DNA from: Blastobasis lacticolella
Taxonomy: Eukaryota; Arthropoda; Insecta; Lepidoptera; Blastobasidae
DNA length: 64,000 bases
Assembly (NCBI GenBank): GCA_905147135.1
Contig: LR990043.1
Location: 22,631,584-22,695,583 of the forward strand
Direction: 5' to 3'
Of this stretch, positions 63,385 to 64,000 are shown one piece after another (the first letter of the stretch is position 1; each line of letters opens with the position of its first letter). The notes below the pieces were generated by a model. The model was not told the origin of the DNA. It made no database searches and saw nothing but the letters and a program-made list of their open reading frames with translations. The position numbers were made by a program, and so were the translations under genes.

Positions 63385-64000
63385 TAAAGCTATACCTAGA
63401 GAGAGTCTCACTGCCCAGCACCGGGTCCTTGTGATGGACGGCAAGCCCCGAGGCAAATACCGGGAGCAGTGCCGACGCCAAACCCGGTGGTGGCTGCTTG
63501 AAGGAACCAAGTCCCACGAGTTCGCCGCTGCTGTCAGCGACCTTACTGTTGCGACAGACGGTGAACCCGTCCAACAACTCTGGGACAGAACTCGGGCAGC
63601 TATCGCACGGGCAGCGCGGACGGTGCTTGTGTCTAGGGGTGGTCGCAGGCTTAACAAGGAGACCTGGTGGTGAAACGATACAGTCCAGAGGGAGACCAGG
63701 CTGAAGAAAGCCCTCTTTAAAAAGTGGCAAGCGTTCAGATCTCTTGAAGACCACGCTGCGTACAGGGATGCCAAACGTGCCAGCAAACGAGACCACTTAC
63801 GTCCTTTGCACAATAAATTGAAATCGTCTGAGGGGCAGAAACTCATTTACAAGTTGGCATGATCGACACAGGACACAGCGGCAAAGGACATTTCCACGTG
63901 CCGCTGTGTTAATGACCCTAGCGGTAACCTGTTATGCGATGACCGCGCGGTGAAGGAGAGATGGCGCTCGTACTTCCACGAGCTGCTCAACAAGCAGCAC
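63385..64000 (+). pseudogene. RTE-like LINE ORF2 fragment (linker region), truncated by the window edge
   Basis: The frame from about 63,390 encodes ESLTAQHRVLVMDGKPRGKY, then ETWW-stop-NDTVQRETRLKKALFKKW, AYRDAKRASKRDH, SEGQKLIYKLA-stop, DPSGNLLCDDRAVKERWRSYF and ends HELLNKQH at the window edge. This order is the segment between endonuclease and reverse transcriptase in RTE-type LINEs (and CFDP2-like host derivatives). Two in-frame TGA codons, one in a tryptophan cluster, make it non-functional. The reverse transcriptase should follow beyond the window. The 198-codon minus-strand open frame over it is a shadow. Confidence 0.85.

Noticed and set aside
63200..63796. 198-codon minus-strand open frame, the second-longest single open frame in the window
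   Set aside because: It lies antisense to a recognisable LINE ORF2 fragment on + and has no motif. The GC-rich LINE coding DNA explains its length.
1..64000. CRISPR arrays, operons, riboswitches, bacterial terminators
   Set aside because: The window is spliced eukaryotic DNA and none of these structures is present.

Overview
The window is AT-rich eukaryotic nuclear DNA, most likely from a moth or butterfly (Lepidoptera). The evidence is small exons with canonical GT-AG introns, proteins of animal type, and dense short interspersed repeats of kinds I know from lepidopteran genomes: tRNA-headed SINEs, GATGAT-tailed retroelement ends and CCCGCGACTTCG-type repeats. There are no operons, CRISPR arrays or rRNA genes.

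Bases 1 to about 35,700 hold no gene I can name. This stretch is a mosaic of short repeats, foldback elements, LINE 3' tails, SINEs and unassigned AT-rich DNA. It has a few GC-rich islands and weak candidate exons (around 14.2-14.5 kb on +, 15.5-15.8 kb on - and 32.5-34.5 kb on -).

Three well-supported genes follow. (1) A 17-exon gene on + (35,761-45,148) encodes a roughly 810-residue protein: a Nudix-like N-terminal segment, a pair of EF-hands, and a complete PPP-family serine/threonine phosphatase domain. The EF-hands lie before the phosphatase, the reverse of the rdgC/PPEF order. (2) A seven-exon gene on - (52,570-48,191) encodes a 690-residue SENP1/Ulp1-type SUMO protease with its catalytic residues intact. 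It converges on gene 1 across a 3-kb AT-rich gap. (3) A four-exon gene on + (55,125-56,781) encodes a 206-residue Maf/ASMTL-type nucleotide pyrophosphatase. I see no functional link between the three; their neighbourhood looks incidental.

The other theme is mobile DNA. I resolve five non-autonomous elements with terminal inverted repeats and 8-bp target duplications (hAT-like), four of them within 7.2 kb around the Maf gene. There is also a three-copy TA-duplicating MITE family, a TAA-duplicating Harbinger-like foldback, a TA-flanked element in Maf intron 1 carrying a jockey-type LINE tail, and a decayed LINE reverse transcriptase in a phosphatase intron. A decayed RTE-like LINE ORF2 runs off the right edge. 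Several elements are nested, which gives relative insertion ages.
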